Assembly: GCA_963930655.1 (NCBI GenBank)
Contig: OZ005602.1
Location: forward strand, 28,781,840-28,845,839
Source: Myrica gale
Taxonomy: Eukaryota; Streptophyta; Magnoliopsida; Fagales; Myricaceae
Direction: 5' to 3'
Length of the DNA: 64,000 nucleotides
The notes beneath the pieces are model-generated. The model was not told the origin of the DNA. It made no database searches and saw only the letters and a program-made list of their open reading frames with translations. Position numbers and translations under genes: made by a program. Shown piece by piece: positions 60,272-64,000 of this stretch (position 1 is its first letter; each line of letters opens with the position of its first letter).

Positions 60272-60378
60272 TTCAGGACATAGAATATCCTCCTTGCATG
60301 ATGGTCGCTCTAATGCCTGTAGATGCCATTATTATCATCCATTTTTAGCAATTGTGAAAAAATGATCGCGACAAGATA

Positions 60379-60633
60379 TTGTACTGCAAAGTTACAGAGC
60401 CAGGCGAGACCATTTTGAGGACCACATGCAAAATCTATAGGGGACAGAGTTTGCTTTCAAGAGCGGGAGCATTATACGGGGCGTTTGATGCCAACCATAG
60501 AAGGTCGCAGATTAATGTACCCGTGAAAGGGGAAAGGGGAGAGATGCTTGCTCGGGGAGTTGCAGATTTCCAATTGGTATTCATTTCACAACTTACAACA
60601 AAAAGTGGGAAAACCATAATTCCACTAGAGTAA
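60379..60633 (+). pseudogene. Possible remnant of a hotdog-thioesterase-like gene
   Basis: An 84-codon frame reads VTEPGETILRTTCKIYRGQS, then after an unlike middle stretch KGERGEMLARGVADFQLV. The order PGE...RxG...G.+LARG.A.F vaguely recalls the second half of hotdog-fold thioesterases. There is no start region or partner exon, so at most this is a decayed fragment; the match is weak. Confidence 0.2.
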
Positions 60634-61810
60634 GTAATTTTATTGTACATACTTAGAAAAAAAAAGTAATTTTATTGTACATCAAAACATATAAACAAGA
60701 GAATCTGTGATAACTGCACTGGAGAAACTGGTCCGAAGAGGATGATCAATCTCGCACCCGCTGAGAAACTGGTCCGGAGGGAACTAGACGGAGGAGAGGT
60801 GTGGCTACTCCCTCATCAAAGCTAAGCATTGGGTGAGGAAGAGCAGGCACTTTAACTGTTCAGACCATGGAACGGACTGAATGGTGATTGCAAGAAAACT
60901 TAATTGCCTTTAGAAACATACAAACAAGAGAATCCTTCGTGCTTATCAGATTGATGGGAGTTAAGGGCATGAACGATAGCAGCAGACAGGCAAAAGAAAG
61001 TCTTTCAATGTTTCCTCCGTGCTGTCATCCCATGATCACTCTTCTCCTAGCCAATCTCTGTGGCCCCAAAGGGTCCAACACAACCAATCATCGTTCTCAC
61101 CCCCACACAAAGCACCCACCATCAATGTCAATTTCACGTGTCTTATGGACCATTCCATACCCCACTGGTCCATCTCTCTCTCCCTCTGAAATGAATCAAG
61201 GCAGGCCCGCTAGTCTCCTCATCCGATCTGAAAGTGGATACGCTATGTTAACAATCCGACAGCAATGGAGTCAGGAAACACAATCATCATTCATTTGAGT
61301 AAGACATGGGTATGTGTGCACCTGTCATTAGAGGCGGAAATATATGCCTTCTGGCAAGGGAACTACTTTTTCTAAATAAGGGAAAGTATCCTTACCTTGG
61401 TTAATGAAAAAAAAAAACTTGAGACATCTTTGTCTTTGATGGAAAAGGTGGGATTGTGGTTGCAACTGTTAGAAAAAGTGCAAAGATCTCTAGAATCTTT
61501 CTTTCTAGTGACTTTTCTCTCCAACTTGGCATTTGTGTGATGGCTTCTCTTATAAACAAAGGAGACTAAAATGGAGAACTAAAAGAAAATCGCAAAACTC
61601 TTCCACCCAAGTTGGCAGTCTACATACGGATTCTCCAACTGAAGATAGGTTGACCTGGACAACCAAACCATCCCCTTTAAATTCTCTGCTAATCCCTTCC
61701 TATCCTTGGCTCAACAACTCTCCTGATTTTGTTCACAAACATACAAAAACTAAAGGATTAAATCCTTTCAACTTTGCTTCCCCATCTTTCCTTGCCAAAA
61801 CAAAAAGACA
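60634..61810. other. Upstream region of the cytokinin dehydrogenase gene
   Basis: Contains a duplicated 18-base AGTAATTTTATTGTACAT (near 60632 and 60665). The remainder to 61810 presumably includes the promoter and leader. Open frames here are not recognisable. Confidence 0.4.

Positions 61811-64000
<2,190 letters not shown>

Noticed and set aside
54990..60360. Possible DC1-type Cys/His segment split by the Copia element (HPYSGHRISSLHDG... joined across TTCAG)
   Set aside because: The joined frame is short and the Cys/His spacing does not clearly match DC1; could be chance.

Overview
The window is nuclear DNA from a flowering plant, most likely a woody eudicot. Genes are split by many short GT-AG introns, intergenic DNA is AT-rich, and plant-only families are present (cytokinin dehydrogenase, IQD, KOBITO1, HCF153, DIR1-like lipid-transfer proteins). 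Between the genes lie MITEs, Mutator/hAT elements, LINE fragments and one full Copia retrotransposon. I cannot name the species from sequence alone.

Layout. 1-1 kb: last exon of an unrecognised + strand gene. 3.6-4.25 kb: two-exon DIR1-like lipid-transfer protein. 6.8-7.25 kb: small secreted Cys-rich protein (-). 11.3-12.6 kb: intronless seven-repeat WD40 gene of JINGUBANG type, broken by one frameshift. 15.9-21.4 kb: seven-exon ubiquitin protease UBP24 (-). 21.9-24.5 kb: cluster of five short DNA transposons with visible target-site duplications. 24.8-30.2 kb: eleven-exon KOBITO1-type GT92 glycosyltransferase-like gene. 32.5-34.1 kb: two-exon HCF153-like thylakoid protein. 35.1-37.3 kb: two-exon Trp/Gly/Asn-rich protein of unknown function (-). 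40.7-43.1 kb: five-exon IQD calmodulin-binding protein with one GC-AG intron. 44-51.9 kb: no intact gene; retroposon pieces and a 438-bp unit repeated three times. 51.9-54.3 kb: a Pack-MULE carrying fragments of two unrelated host genes (MRS2 magnesium transporter and LRR receptor kinase), directly abutted by a hAT-like element. 55.0-60.3 kb: complete Copia element with two LTRs that read as identical. 61.8-64 kb: cytokinin dehydrogenase, cut by the window end.

The genes are independent housekeeping, developmental and chloroplast genes rather than a pathway cluster. The most unusual part is the 46-60 kb accessory region, where several transposon classes have landed close together and one has assembled a chimeric gene-fragment cassette. 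Exon coordinates were derived by eye from splice consensus, reading-frame continuity and family conservation; no alignment or transcript evidence was available.
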